Source: Cellulomonas edaphi (GTDB lineage: Bacteria > Actinomycetota > Actinomycetes > Actinomycetales > Cellulomonadaceae). From it: a DNA stretch of 64,000 nucleotides. The notes under the pieces are model-generated. The model saw only the letters and a program-made list of their open reading frames with translations, was not told the DNA's origin and ran no database searches. The position numbers and the translations under genes were made by a program. Every line of letters starts with the position of its first letter. The stretch's first letter is position 1. This document shows positions 43,766-53,332 of the stretch, piece by piece. The stretch spans positions 54,435 to 118,434 of the forward strand of contig NZ_JAUCGR010000004.1 of assembly GCF_030362815.1 (NCBI RefSeq). The letters are read 5' to 3'.

Positions 43766-44817
43766 GCAGCACCACTGCTCTTCTGATCGCCGCGGCCCTG
43801 CTGGCCGCGAACGCGTTCTTCGTCGGCGCGGAGTTCGCCATCATCTCCGCGCGCCGCAGCGCCATCGAGCCGCGCGCGGAGGCGGGCGACCGCCGCGCCC
43901 GCACGGTCCTCTGGGCGATGGAGAACGTCTCGCTCATGCTCGCGTGCGCGCAGCTGGGCATCACCGTGTGCTCGACGAGCCTCGGCGTGGTGGCGGAGCC
44001 GGCCATCGCGCACCTCATCGAGGAGCCGCTCGAGGCGCTGGGGCTCAGCCCCGACCTCACGCACCCCATCGCGTTCGTCGTCGCGCTGCTCCTGGTCGTC
44101 TACCTGCACGTGGTCCTGGGCGAGATGGTGCCCAAGAACCTCGCGGTGGCGGGGCCGGACCGTGCGGTGCTGATGTTCGGCCCGCCGCTCGTGTGGGTGG
44201 CCCGCGTGGTGCGCCCGATCATCCTGGGCCTGAACTGGCTCGCCAACCACGCCCTGCGCGCGGTCGGAGTCGAGCCGAAGGCGGAGGTCTCCTCGGCGTT
44301 CACGGCCGAGGAGGTGCAGTCCATCGTCGAGCGGTCGCAGGCCGAGGGACTGCTCGAGGACTCGCAGGGGCTCCTGCGCGGCGCGATCGAGTTCTCGGAC
44401 CGCACCGCCCGCGACGTGATGGTCGCGACCGACGCGTTGACCACCCTGTCGCTGGGCGCCACCCCGGACGCCGTCGAGCACCTCGTGGCTCGCACCGGCT
44501 TCTCGCGGTTCCCCGTGGTGGACCACGGGGGCGCCGCGGTCGGCTACCTGCACCTCAAGGACGTCCTGTACGCCGACGCGTCCACCCGCAACGAGCCCGT
44601 GCCGCCGTGGCGCGTGCGAGCGCTGGCCGTGGTGGGCCCGGACGACGAGGTGGAGGACGCGCTGGCCGCCATGCAGCGGTCCGGGGCCCACCTGGCCCGT
44701 GTCGAGGACGACGGCGTGATCGTCGGCGTCGTGTTCCTGGAGGACATCCTCGAGGAACTGGTGGGCGAGGTGCGCGACGCCATGCAGCGCGAGCAGGGTC
44801 CCGGCGCTCGCCGCTGA
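43762..44817 (+). CDS. Second CNNM/CBS-domain transporter
   Basis: A 351-residue paralogue of the upstream gene. The CNNM domain has [20 protein letters not shown] and [15 protein letters not shown], and the CBS pair runs from about 215 to 345. The C-terminal CorC_HlyC domain of the upstream paralogue is absent. ATG overlaps the previous stop (ATGA), indicating coupled translation; the two proteins may form a heterodimer. Tandem CNNM genes are common in actinobacteria. Confidence 0.9.
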   Translation: MSSTTALLIAAALLAANAFFVGAEFAIISARRSAIEPRAEAGDRRARTVLWAMENVSLMLACAQLGITVCSTSLGVVAEPAIAHLIEEPLEALGLSPDLTHPIAFVVALLLVVYLHVVLGEMVPKNLAVAGPDRAVLMFGPPLVWVARVVRPIILGLNWLANHALRAVGVEPKAEVSSAFTAEEVQSIVERSQAEGLLEDSQGLLRGAIEFSDRTARDVMVATDALTTLSLGATPDAVEHLVARTGFSRFPVVDHGGAAVGYLHLKDVLYADASTRNEPVPPWRVRALAVVGPDDEVEDALAAMQRSGAHLARVEDDGVIVGVVFLEDILEELVGEVRDAMQREQGPGARR

Positions 44818-45142
44818 CGAGTTCTACAGACCCTTCACAAATGGCCCGATGTGTCCCGATCGGAGGGGCAAGGGCCGGGCTGTCGCGCGATCTGCGGCGT
44901 GTCGTGCGGCGTGTCGCGATCGCCGCGCCGATCGGATGCCTCGGGGGGCCATTGGACACCCGTCCAGGGGCTTGGAACCGATCTCACGAGCCGTTATGGT
45001 TTCGTGATCGCGCCGGCGTCGACGTCGGCGGGTGCGGTTCGCGCCGTGCCGGACGGAGGTCGAGGCGGAGCCCGGACTGCGTCAGCGTCGAGTCAGTCAG
45101 GGGTCGTGCGTCGTGCGGCCCGCTCAACGAACGGGAGGTGCT
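44818..45142. other. 325-bp leader region of the M15 peptidase gene
   Basis: It contains a near-consensus promoter (44972-45000) and a predicted 5' untranslated region of about 136 bases with several GC-rich inverted repeats. I compared it with remembered c-di-AMP (ydaO-type) riboswitch features, which often precede cell-wall hydrolases, and did not find them. Confidence 0.5.
44972..45000 (+). promoter_or_regulatory. Promoter of the M15 peptidase gene
   Basis: TTGGAA (44972-44977), exactly 17 bp, TATGGT (44995-45000); transcription start near 45007, leaving a 136-base leader before GTG 45143. Confidence 0.7.
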
Positions 45143-46828
45143 GTGGGGTCGACCGAGAACGTGTCTCCCGCAGCGCCGATGACCCGTCGTGAGATCCGCG
45201 AGGCGGAGCGGCGCGCGCAGGAGCAGGCAGCCGCGAACGCCTCCGCGCCGGGCGTCGCACCGCAGCCCGCGACCCGCCGCGCCCCGTCGGCCCAGTCCGT
45301 GCAGCAGCCCCGCAGCGCGCAGCCCCGCGCGACCGTCGACACGGCGGCCCGGGTGCCCTCCTGGACCTCCGGCGCGGCCATCACCGCGGGCCGGACGCCG
45401 CAGCCGGCCGCGCCGGCCCAGCAGCACCACAACACGGTGCGGCAGGTGGTCGACCACCCCGCCCGCGCACCCCGCCCCCAGGAGCAGCCGCCGCGCGGCA
45501 CGGCCCAGGGGCACACCGTGCGCGCCGGGGGCGTCACCGCTCCGCTGGACGCCCGCGCGGCGATGCCCGTGCGGGAGACGCCGGTGCGGGAGACGCCGGT
45601 TCGGGAGACGCCGCTGCAGGACGCGCTCGTGCGCGACACCTCCGCGCCAACCGCCGCCACGGCCCCGGCGGCCGAGCGGCCGATGACCGCCTTCCAGGCG
45701 GCCCGCTACGTGCCGTCCCACGCGGGACAGGCTGCACCGTCCACCGCCGCCCCCGCCGGCATGGTGCCCGGGCAGGTCGGCGGCTCGTGGCTGTCCGACA
45801 TCCGCCCGGTGGACAAGCGACTGAGCGAGCCCGAGACGCCGCGCGCGGACGTCGAGGCGTCCCACGAGCCCGCGACGATCGCCCTCCCGGCCCTGACCGA
45901 GCACGACGAGGCGCCGGCGCTCGCCGCCGACGAGCAGTTCGCTCCCGCGCCCGAGCAGGCCGCGCCCTCCGGGGTCCGCGAGCCCGCGGCGGCTGGCGTC
46001 ATCGAGGCCGCGCAGTCCGCTCCCGCGCCGGCGCGAGAGGTGGCGGCAGCGCGCACCCGTCGCGCGCCCCGCGCCTCGTCGCACCCGATCCCCGCGCACC
46101 CGGGTCGGCGCCCGGGCCGTGCCGCCATGCGCCTCGGCGTGCTCGCGGCGCTCGCCGGCGTGACGGTCGTGATCCCCGTGAGCCAGGGCGCCATCGCCGG
46201 CGCCGAGGTGCTGTCGGGCGAGCCGCTGACCAACGCCACGCTGCCCAGCACGGTGAGCGCGCTCACCGCCGCTCCCGCCTCGCTCCTGCCGCCCGCCTCG
46301 CTCATGCCGGTCGACGGTGGCGTCCCCGTCCGGGCCCTGGCGGCCGCGGCCAGCCGCAGCGAGGTCCGCTCGCCGCTCCCGGGCTGCAACCCGAACGCCG
46401 GGCACGAGGGCGCGAGCAACGGCCTGCTGCCCGAGACGTTCCTGTGCACGTTGTGGGACTCGCACACGCAGCTGCGGGCCGACGCTGCCTCCAGCCTCGC
46501 GGAGTTCAACGCCGCCTACGTCGCCCGCTTCGGCGCGGACATGTGCCTCGTGTCCGGCTACCGGACCCTGGCCCAGCAGCGCAGCGTCAAGGCGAGCCGC
46601 GGCAGCTTCGCGGCGACCCCGGGCAAGTCGAACCACGGCTGGGGTCTCGCCGTCGACTTCTGCGGGACGCTCACGTCGGGCGAGCGGTGGGACTGGCTCA
46701 ACGAGAACGCCAAGGCCTTCGGCTGGGAGAACCCCTCGTGGGCTCGCCCGGGCGGCAGCGGCCCGTACGAGCGTTGGCACTGGGAGTACCTCAAGGGTGT
46801 CAAGGCCGACGGGGAGTACTACGGCTGA
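45143..46828 (+). CDS. Membrane-anchored M15 (VanY-type) peptidase
   Basis: A 561-residue protein. An N-terminal cytoplasmic region of about 325 residues is disordered, rich in Ala, Pro and Gln, and includes three PVRET repeats. One membrane helix (about 328-350, MRLGVLAALAGVTVVIP) precedes an extracellular D-Ala-D-Ala carboxypeptidase-like domain (about 412-561): CLVSGYRTLAQQ, the zinc site SNHGWGLAVDFCG and the C-terminal YERWHWEYL. It probably trims peptidoglycan cross-bridge peptides. GTG 45143 is preferred since GGGAGG lies just upstream; the longer frame has no ribosome site. Confidence 0.85.
   Translation: MGSTENVSPAAPMTRREIREAERRAQEQAAANASAPGVAPQPATRRAPSAQSVQQPRSAQPRATVDTAARVPSWTSGAAITAGRTPQPAAPAQQHHNTVRQVVDHPARAPRPQEQPPRGTAQGHTVRAGGVTAPLDARAAMPVRETPVRETPVRETPLQDALVRDTSAPTAATAPAAERPMTAFQAARYVPSHAGQAAPSTAAPAGMVPGQVGGSWLSDIRPVDKRLSEPETPRADVEASHEPATIALPALTEHDEAPALAADEQFAPAPEQAAPSGVREPAAAGVIEAAQSAPAPAREVAAARTRRAPRASSHPIPAHPGRRPGRAAMRLGVLAALAGVTVVIPVSQGAIAGAEVLSGEPLTNATLPSTVSALTAAPASLLPPASLMPVDGGVPVRALAAAASRSEVRSPLPGCNPNAGHEGASNGLLPETFLCTLWDSHTQLRADAASSLAEFNAAYVARFGADMCLVSGYRTLAQQRSVKASRGSFAATPGKSNHGWGLAVDFCGTLTSGERWDWLNENAKAFGWENPSWARPGGSGPYERWHWEYLKGVKADGEYYG
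45569..45613 (+). repeat. Three 15-bp in-frame repeats in the M15 peptidase gene
   Basis: GTGCGGGAGACGCCG occurs twice exactly, then once with one change (GTTCGG...), encoding successive VRETP units in the disordered cytoplasmic tail. Confidence 0.9.
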
Positions 46829-46864
46829 TCGGGCCGTCGGACCGCGCGGTGCGCATGCCGCCGG

Positions 46865-46955
46865 GCTGAGTCGCCCGGACCCCCATCGGGCCTGGGCTGG
46901 GCGCCCGGACCCCGACGGGGGCCTGGGCTGAGTCGCCCGGACCCCCGTCGGGCCT
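46865..46955. repeat. Three tandem 31-bp hairpin-forming units between convergent genes
   Basis: Units at 46865-46895, 46896-46926 and 46927-46955 all contain CGCCCGGACCCC...CGGGCCT, and each can fold as GCCCGG...CGGGC. They separate the M15 peptidase from the minus-strand mutarotase and probably act as a multiplied terminator. Confidence 0.7.
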
Positions 46956-47863
46956 CACTCCAGGCGCAGGCCCCAGGTGATCTCGTGCACGTCGTCCCCG
47001 CCCAGCTCCACCAGGTCGTCGCCCGTGCGGAACGCGTCCGCGATGCACGACATCGGCTCGACCGCCACGCCCCGTCGCTCGATGAGCGGGATCCCGTCGC
47101 CGGTGCAGACCTGCCACGCCGCGCAGCCGCTGTCGGCCCACATCGCGACCGTGCGCCCGTCGCCCGACGCCAGGCGCGCCCAGGTGAGGCCGTCGTCGTC
47201 CCGGTCCGGCTCGACCCAGGCGTCGTCGAAGGCGATGCCGCGCAGCGCGGTCCCGCCGCGCAGGTCGAACACGCCGCTGACGGGCTCGTGGCCCGTGGGG
47301 AGCAGGCGCTCGTCGACCGTCACGTGCCGCGAGGCGCCCAGCGTGAGCGTGCACCCGTCGACCGAGGCCTCGCCCGGTGACAGCCACGGGTGGAAGCCGA
47401 CGCCGTACGGCGCGACCCCGGGGCTCAGGTTCTGCGCCGCGGTGTGCACCACGAGGCCGTCGGCCGTGAGGGTGTACGTGACGCGCACGCGCACGGCCCA
47501 CGGGTAGCCGGGCGTGGGCACGATCGTGTGCTCGAGGGTGACGGACGTGCCGTCGTCGGCCTGTTCGACGGCGTCGAAGGCCACATAGGCGACCAGGCCG
47601 TGCAGGGCGTTGCGCCGGCCGTGCTCGGTGACCGGCACCTCATAGGTGCGACCGTCCCGGTCGAACTCGCCGTCGGCGAGGCGGTTGGGCCACGGCGCGA
47701 GCACGGCTCCCGAGAACGCGGGGGCGATGGCGTCCTCGTCGAACGGCAGCACCACGTCCCGCGCGCCGACGCGGTACTCGCGCAGGCTGGCGCCGACGGC
47801 CGTGACGACGGCGTGCTGATCGCCGAGACGGAGGGTGTGCTGGAGGCCGGTCGGGTTGGTCAC
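46955..47863 (-). CDS. galM: Aldose 1-epimerase (galactose mutarotase)
   Basis: A 302-residue beta-sandwich mutarotase of the bacterial 'aldose 1-epimerase family' form. FSGAVLAPWPNRLADGEF, GRRNALHGLVAYVAF (active-site His) and YGVGFHPWLSPGE (second His and general base region) are present, with VAVEPMSCIADAF near the C-terminus. It interconverts anomers of free hexoses. GTG 47863 was preferred to the earlier GTG 47869 because TACCGT lies six bases upstream of the later one. It is monocistronic and converges with the M15 gene. Confidence 0.9.
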   Translation of the reverse strand: MTNPTGLQHTLRLGDQHAVVTAVGASLREYRVGARDVVLPFDEDAIAPAFSGAVLAPWPNRLADGEFDRDGRTYEVPVTEHGRRNALHGLVAYVAFDAVEQADDGTSVTLEHTIVPTPGYPWAVRVRVTYTLTADGLVVHTAAQNLSPGVAPYGVGFHPWLSPGEASVDGCTLTLGASRHVTVDERLLPTGHEPVSGVFDLRGGTALRGIAFDDAWVEPDRDDDGLTWARLASGDGRTVAMWADSGCAAWQVCTGDGIPLIERRGVAVEPMSCIADAFRTGDDLVELGGDDVHEITWGLRLE

Positions 47864-47994
47864 GCCCACACGGTAGTGGCCGCGCGCGCCGCCGTGCCCG
47901 CTTGTTCGTCCGCGTCGGCGAGCCGTCCGGGCGGGTGACGCCGGCAGTCGCCCGGCTCGGTCAAGTCGGGCGTCCGCACGGCCGATGACCAGGC

Positions 47995-49215
47995 ATGGCC
48001 TCCGTGCTCGTCGACTACCGGTACGCGACGTCGTCCACGCTCCGGGCGGAGGGTGACCACGCGGCGCTCGGGCTGGCGAGCACCGATTCCGGGACGTTCC
48101 TCGATGCGTTCGCGGAGCGTGCCGACGTGGTCGCGAGCGGGTTGCTGCGCGTGGGCGAGGTGGCCGCGACCCGCTTCTACGAGCATCCGTCAGCGATCCG
48201 CGCCAAGATCGCGCTCGCGGACCCCATCATCACCGTGGAGGACGGCACCGTCCGGTTCGAGTCGCTGTCCGCCTGCTGCGGCGTGGCGGCCCGGCTCGAC
48301 CTCCTCGACGAGGCGCTGACCTCCACCACCCGCGCGTCGGGCACCACGAACGTCGACCTCGGGCCCACGGTGCGGCGGTTGCTGGCCGGTGTCCGCCGCC
48401 AGCATCCGCTCCGCATCGTCGTCGGCCGGACCGGGCTGGAGGTGGCGACGCTGGACGGGCAGGCGCACGAGCGCATCGTGGACTTGCCCTCGCGATGGCT
48501 CCGCTCGCTGGCCGAGTTGCAGGCGCTGGCGTCCCGGATGACGCTGCTGGCCGAGCTCGACGCGTCGCAGGCGCGCGCGTTCCTGCGCTCGCTGCCCGCC
48601 CGGGTGGGCGACCAGCCGTTGTGGGCCCAGCCGGTGGGAGGCGGGTTGCGGCTGGGCAGCAGCCCGGTCCCCGGGGCCGCCTCGGTGGGAGCGCCGCACC
48701 GGCTGCGGGTGCTCGAGCCGGTCCTGCGTCACGCCACCGCGCTGCGGGTGTTCGGCACCACGTCGCGGTCCAGCGCGGCCTCGTGGTGGGAGGTCACGCT
48801 GCCCGGTGCGCGCCTGGGACTGGGGCTGAGCCCGGCGGCGTCCCGCGGGTTCTCGGGGGAGGGCGCTCTGCTCGACGACCTGTCGGCCGACGACCCTCAG
48901 GTGGAGCTAGCGCGCCGGGGGCTGGTCGGGTACGACCTGGCGCAGGGCCGGTACTTCGCGCGCGCGCTGCCGTTCGGGCGCTCCGTGCTCGACGAGGCGC
49001 CCCGCGCGAGCAAGGCGCGTCGGCTCGTCGCAGCGGGCAAGGTACGCGCCGAGGGCGACCGGATCCTCGTGGCGGGCTCCTACGGAGAGCACGCCGTGCA
49101 CCTCGCGTCTGGCCAGGAGACGTGCACGTGCCGGTGGTACGCGGAGCATCGGGGCGACAGAGGACCGTGCGCCCACGTGCTGGCTGCGCGGCTGTGGCGG
49201 GAGGAGGGCGCATGA
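47995..49215 (+). CDS. SWIM zinc-finger protein
   Basis: A 406-residue protein. The C-terminal SWIM motif (CxCx(n)CxH) is at about 377-397: ETCTCRWYAEHRGDRGPCAH. The rest is a mixed alpha/beta region of unknown fold, with SLSACCGVAARLDLLDEAL and WWEVTLPGARLGLGLSP. SWIM domains bind DNA or proteins. A similar SWIM protein pairs with MoxR/VWA proteins in the E. coli yeh locus, but none are here. It is coupled to the next gene by an ATGA overlap, so the two products probably act together. Confidence 0.8.
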   Translation: MASVLVDYRYATSSTLRAEGDHAALGLASTDSGTFLDAFAERADVVASGLLRVGEVAATRFYEHPSAIRAKIALADPIITVEDGTVRFESLSACCGVAARLDLLDEALTSTTRASGTTNVDLGPTVRRLLAGVRRQHPLRIVVGRTGLEVATLDGQAHERIVDLPSRWLRSLAELQALASRMTLLAELDASQARAFLRSLPARVGDQPLWAQPVGGGLRLGSSPVPGAASVGAPHRLRVLEPVLRHATALRVFGTTSRSSAASWWEVTLPGARLGLGLSPAASRGFSGEGALLDDLSADDPQVELARRGLVGYDLAQGRYFARALPFGRSVLDEAPRASKARRLVAAGKVRAEGDRILVAGSYGEHAVHLASGQETCTCRWYAEHRGDRGPCAHVLAARLWREEGA

Positions 49216-51947
49216 GCGAGCCCGTGGGCGACGACCTGGCCCGGATCTGCAGCGCCCTGCGCGCGGCGGACCTGCCCGGCGCATTCGCTGCCGCACGGGA
49301 GGTGCCGCCCGCGCGCAAGGCCGCCGTCCTGGCCGCGCTCGAGTCGGTGGCCCCGCTGTTCGACCACGACTGGAGGTTCTCCGGCGCCGATCCTCGCGGG
49401 GTGCCCTCGCAGGAGTGGCCGGCTCGCGCCGCGCTCTTCATCGTCCGCGCCGCGCTCGCCGCGGCCCCCGCCCAGGTGGCCACCGAGATCGCGTCGGCGT
49501 GGTGGGTGGCCGAGGACAAGCCGGGGCAGGAGGTGTGCGCGCTCGTCGAGCCGCACCCGCCGGCGTGGCGCGCGAAGCTCGTCGGCAGCCTGCTGCACGG
49601 CCGCGCCGTCAGCTGGGGGCCCGTGCACCACCTGGTGCTGACCGGGCTGGTTGAAGCGCCCGACGATCCGCTGTACGCGAGCGGGCTGCTGGGCGGCATG
49701 CGCTGGGCGTCGCTGCCCGCAGCACGCGCCGCCGATCCGTCGCTGGACGAGCTGCTGCACCGCCTGTGGAGCATCCCGGACGTCGGGCGCCGCATCGGGG
49801 ACGCATACGGCAGCGACGGGACGTGGGCGCGGAACCTGGAGCTCGCGCCGGACCGCAGCGTGCACAGCGAGGAGGAGTGGGCCGGCCTGCTCGACGCGTG
49901 GGGCGCCAACGATGCCGCGCGGCGCCCGGCCGTCGTCGACGGGTGCCTCGCGGCGCTGGCCGGGGCGGGCGGCACCCGCACGGGAGACCTGCGCGGCTGG
50001 GCTCTGGTGCACGGCCGTATCCAGGTGACGCTCGACGAGGCGTGCGAGCGGCAGGCCGCCTACCTCGACCTGGTCGCCGCCGGGGCGCCCCCGTCGGCCG
50101 CGATCGGGCGCGCCCAGGCGGCGCTGCTGCTCCGCGCCGGGCGGCTCGACCCCGGCGCCCTCCTGGATGTCACGCCCGATGTGCTGGTGCGGCCCGAGAA
50201 GGGGGCCGTGCGCGAGCACCTGGCGTTGCTGACCTCCGCGGTGAAGTCCGGGCTCGTCGACCCTGCCGCGTGCGGCGCCGTCGTGGCTCCGGTCGCTGAC
50301 CAGGTGCCGAGCGGCGTCGGCCCGGTCGTCGAGCGCCTGCTCGCGCTGTGCGGCACCACCAGCTCGGCGCCCGCACCTGTCACGGAGGCGTGGACGCCGC
50401 CCGTGCCGGTGGACGTGGCGCCGCGGCCCGTGGAGCCGGTGCGCACCACCGACGAGCTCGTCGACCTGCTCGTGCACGTCCTGCACGACCCGAGTGATCC
50501 GCTCGAGGTCGAGCGGGCCGTCGACGGCATGGTGCGGCTGAGGGACGTCCCGTCCGGCGTCGGGCACGCCCTGCCGCGGAGCGACGACGGGCTGTCGTAC
50601 CTGGTGGGCAGGTGGCTGGGTGAGCAGCCGACGACGACGCACGACTTCGGCTCCGTCAGGCGGATCGCGTACACCCACGACCCGTCCACGATCCCGCCCG
50701 GTGTGCCGTCGCAGCGGTACGAGGGTTACCCGATGTCCCGCTTCCTGCAGGCGGACGGGACCTACATCGAGCACAAGACGGTGAGCTGGTCGTGGGAGCA
50801 CACCGTGGAGCGGTGGCTGCCGAGCGATCTCGTCGGGGCGCGACTGCACGAGCTGGGCCGCCTGTTCTCCGGGCCGCCCGTCGGGATCCTCGCCTTGCCG
50901 ACCGCGGGTCATGGCACGGTGTCCGTCGACGCGTTCCTCGCACGCCTGCGCGCGCAGGTCGACGCCGGTGCACCGCTGACGGGCCGGGACGTGGCGACGG
51001 CGATCATGCGCGTCGACCCGGCCGACCGAGCCGCGCTGCGGGCGTCGGGCGCGCTCGGCGAGCAGGCGCTCATCTGGCTGGACCGCACCGAGGCCTCCCG
51101 GACCTGGCAGTGGGGTGCGAACGAGCCGCACACCTGGGTGAACGGGCCGACGACCGTCGGGCCGCTCGCGCTGTGGACCGCGGCGACGCCCGAACCGGCC
51201 GACGGACGGCCGGAGGACCCGGTGCGCTGGTGGTTCGACACGAGCACCGTGGTCGACCACTGGGGCGGTCACCTCGTCTGGGGGCGGCGCGGCCACGGCG
51301 CCTCGAGCTCGGCGCTGCTGCACCTGCCGTCGCACCCCGACGTCGCTGCCGTGCACCTCCAGCCTGAGGTGATCACGTCGATCGAGGACCCAGACGCCGA
51401 CCTCGGTGGAGTCCTGCGGGCCATGGCCGACCGGCGCGTGCCTCTCGGCGGGCCCGCCACCGACCTGCTCCTGTGGGCCGGGTCGTACCGCAGCGCGCGC
51501 ACCCGGGCCGCCTCCGCCGAGGCCATCGCGACGGCCGCGCGCGGGGGCGTGCTGGACGGCTGTGTGCTCGGCGAGGGCATCCTGCGCCTCGTGGGGCCGG
51601 GCGCCGGTCCGTTCCTGCAGAGCTCGTTCCACCTCGAGCCGGAGCCGCCCAAGCTGACGCGCATCGCCGCGACGCTCGCCGACGCGGCCCGCATCGACGA
51701 GCACGGAGAGCTGGCGGTGCTCACCGCGGTGGTGACCTGCCTGCCCGTGCTGCGCGTCCTGCGCGGCGGGGTCGCCCTGCTGGAGATCGCTGCGGGGATC
51801 GCCGAGCGGTGCGGGCTGCGCGTGGCACTCCCGGAGCCGCTCGACGCGCTGGCCCGGGGGAGGGCGAGCACGCGGACCGCGCAGGAGGCGCGGCGGCTGG
51901 CGGGCGTGGGACGGACGGCCGTGCTGTGGGCACCGGCGGCGCGGTAG
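49212..51947 (+). CDS. Large SWIM-associated protein, DUF6493-like
   Basis: A 911-residue soluble protein, alpha-helical and HEAT-like in composition, with an N-terminal LARICSALRAADLPGAFAAA and repeated L..AL/LL helices. The centre has a Pro-rich linker (residues about 385-410), and the C-terminal half contains FGSVRRIAYTHDPSTIPPGV and WFDTSTVVDHWGGHLVWGRR. No catalytic motif is recognisable. Similar large proteins encoded next to SWIM genes carry the DUF6493 label, which I assign tentatively. It shares a translational overlap with the SWIM gene. Function unknown. Confidence 0.6.
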   Translation: MSEPVGDDLARICSALRAADLPGAFAAAREVPPARKAAVLAALESVAPLFDHDWRFSGADPRGVPSQEWPARAALFIVRAALAAAPAQVATEIASAWWVAEDKPGQEVCALVEPHPPAWRAKLVGSLLHGRAVSWGPVHHLVLTGLVEAPDDPLYASGLLGGMRWASLPAARAADPSLDELLHRLWSIPDVGRRIGDAYGSDGTWARNLELAPDRSVHSEEEWAGLLDAWGANDAARRPAVVDGCLAALAGAGGTRTGDLRGWALVHGRIQVTLDEACERQAAYLDLVAAGAPPSAAIGRAQAALLLRAGRLDPGALLDVTPDVLVRPEKGAVREHLALLTSAVKSGLVDPAACGAVVAPVADQVPSGVGPVVERLLALCGTTSSAPAPVTEAWTPPVPVDVAPRPVEPVRTTDELVDLLVHVLHDPSDPLEVERAVDGMVRLRDVPSGVGHALPRSDDGLSYLVGRWLGEQPTTTHDFGSVRRIAYTHDPSTIPPGVPSQRYEGYPMSRFLQADGTYIEHKTVSWSWEHTVERWLPSDLVGARLHELGRLFSGPPVGILALPTAGHGTVSVDAFLARLRAQVDAGAPLTGRDVATAIMRVDPADRAALRASGALGEQALIWLDRTEASRTWQWGANEPHTWVNGPTTVGPLALWTAATPEPADGRPEDPVRWWFDTSTVVDHWGGHLVWGRRGHGASSSALLHLPSHPDVAAVHLQPEVITSIEDPDADLGGVLRAMADRRVPLGGPATDLLLWAGSYRSARTRAASAEAIATAARGGVLDGCVLGEGILRLVGPGAGPFLQSSFHLEPEPPKLTRIAATLADAARIDEHGELAVLTAVVTCLPVLRVLRGGVALLEIAAGIAERCGLRVALPEPLDALARGRASTRTAQEARRLAGVGRTAVLWAPAAR

Positions 51948-52003
51948 GCGTTCGCTCGCTCGCATTGATGGCGTTCACCCGCGAGGGTGACGTTGTCGCC
52001 GGT

Positions 52004-52012
52004 TGTGGACAA
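52004..52012 (-). promoter_or_regulatory. Perfect Streptomyces-type DnaA box
   Basis: TGTGGACAA, the complement of TTGTCCACA, within the 10-bp string TTGTGGACAA, 82 bp upstream of tadA. A single box; significance uncertain. Confidence 0.35.
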
Positions 52013-52093
52013 CGGGCCGTGCGGGGCCTTCGGTTCCCCTAGGGTTCGGCACCACGTAGTGGGGCGAATGGGTAGGAACCGGGCGGGGGGCCG

Positions 52094-53320
52094 ATGGACG
52101 GCGTGGCGATTCTCGAGGGCGAGGTGCGCGAGCTCATCCGCCGTCGCGGGCTCGACCCCGTCCGCGACCGTCCGGGCGTCCACGCCCTGGTCACGGACGC
52201 GATGGCCGACTACGACGAGCGCTCGGTCGTCGGCTCCGTGCCGCCGCTGCCGGATCCCGCCGCGGCGCACAAGGCGGTGGTCGACGCCGTCGCGGGGCTC
52301 GGGCCGCTGCAGCGATATCTCGACGACCCCGAGGTCGAGGAGATCTGGATCAACAGCCCGAGCCAGGTGTTTGTCGCGCGCAAGGGCGAGTCTGAGCTCA
52401 CCACCACCATGCTGACGGACGCGCAGGTGCGCGACCTGGTGGAGAAGATGCTCAAGGCCTCGGGAAGGCGGCTCGACCTGTCCAGCCCGTTCGTCGACGC
52501 CTCGCTGCCCGGCGGCGAGCGCGTGCATGCGGTCATCCCGGACATCACCCGGCGCGACTGGTCGGTCAACATCCGCAAGTACGTGGTGCGGGCGTCGTCG
52601 CTCGACGAGATCGTCGGGCTCGGCAGCATCACGCCGCACGCCGCCGCGTTCCTGTCCGCAGCGGTCCGCGCGGGGCTGAACGTCATGGTCTCGGGGGCCA
52701 CGCAGGCGGGAAAGACGACGCTCCTCAACGCGCTCGCGGGCTCGATCGGGCCGCGCGAGCGGGTCATCAGCTGCGAGGAGGTCTTCGAGCTGCGCCTGAC
52801 GGCTCGCGACTGGGTGGCGATGCAGTGCCGCCAGCCCAGCCTGGAGGGCACGGGCGAGATCCCGCTGCGCCGCCTGGTCAAGGAGGCTCTGCGCATGCGC
52901 CCCAGCCGCCTCATCGTCGGGGAGGTGCGCGAGGCCGAGGCGCTCGACCTGCTGATCGCGCTCAACGCAGGGGTGCCGGCGATGTGCACCGTCCACGCCA
53001 ACTCGGCGCGCGAGGCGCTCACCAAGCTGTGCACCCTGCCGCTGCTCGCGGGGGAGAACGTCTCCGACCGGTTCGTGGTGCCCACCGTCGCGGCCGCGGT
53101 CGACCTCGTGGTGCACCTGGACCTGGATGCCGGCGGTCGCCGTGCGGTGCGCGAGATCGTGGCGGTGCCCGGGCGCGTGGAGCAGGGGGTCGTCGAGACG
53201 GCCGAGCTGTTCGTGACCCGCGGTGAGCGGCTGGTCCGAGGCGAGGGATTCCCGCCCCATGCGGAGCGCTTCGCGCGGCTCGGCATCGACCTCGCCGCGC
53301 TGCTGCGCGCCCGGGACTGA
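52094..53320 (+). CDS. tadA: TadA/CpaF-type pilus assembly ATPase
   Basis: A 408-residue secretion ATPase that drives assembly of Flp/Tad pili. An N-terminal helical domain (1-110; GLGPLQRYLDDPEVEEIWIN) precedes Walker A MVSGATQAGKTTLLNALAG, VISCEEVFELRL, Walker B SRLIVGEVREAEAL and the His box AMCTVHANSAREAL. It is first in a seven-gene operon of same-strand genes up to 56814. No TadZ or prepilin peptidase gene is present beside it. Confidence 0.92.
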   Translation: MDGVAILEGEVRELIRRRGLDPVRDRPGVHALVTDAMADYDERSVVGSVPPLPDPAAAHKAVVDAVAGLGPLQRYLDDPEVEEIWINSPSQVFVARKGESELTTTMLTDAQVRDLVEKMLKASGRRLDLSSPFVDASLPGGERVHAVIPDITRRDWSVNIRKYVVRASSLDEIVGLGSITPHAAAFLSAAVRAGLNVMVSGATQAGKTTLLNALAGSIGPRERVISCEEVFELRLTARDWVAMQCRQPSLEGTGEIPLRRLVKEALRMRPSRLIVGEVREAEALDLLIALNAGVPAMCTVHANSAREALTKLCTLPLLAGENVSDRFVVPTVAAAVDLVVHLDLDAGGRRAVREIVAVPGRVEQGVVETAELFVTRGERLVRGEGFPPHAERFARLGIDLAALLRARD

Positions 53321-53332
53321 GGGCGGCAGCGG

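Noticed and set aside
44818..45142. c-di-AMP (ydaO-type) riboswitch before the M15 peptidase
   Set aside because: This class often precedes actinobacterial wall hydrolases, but I could not find its conserved core segments here.
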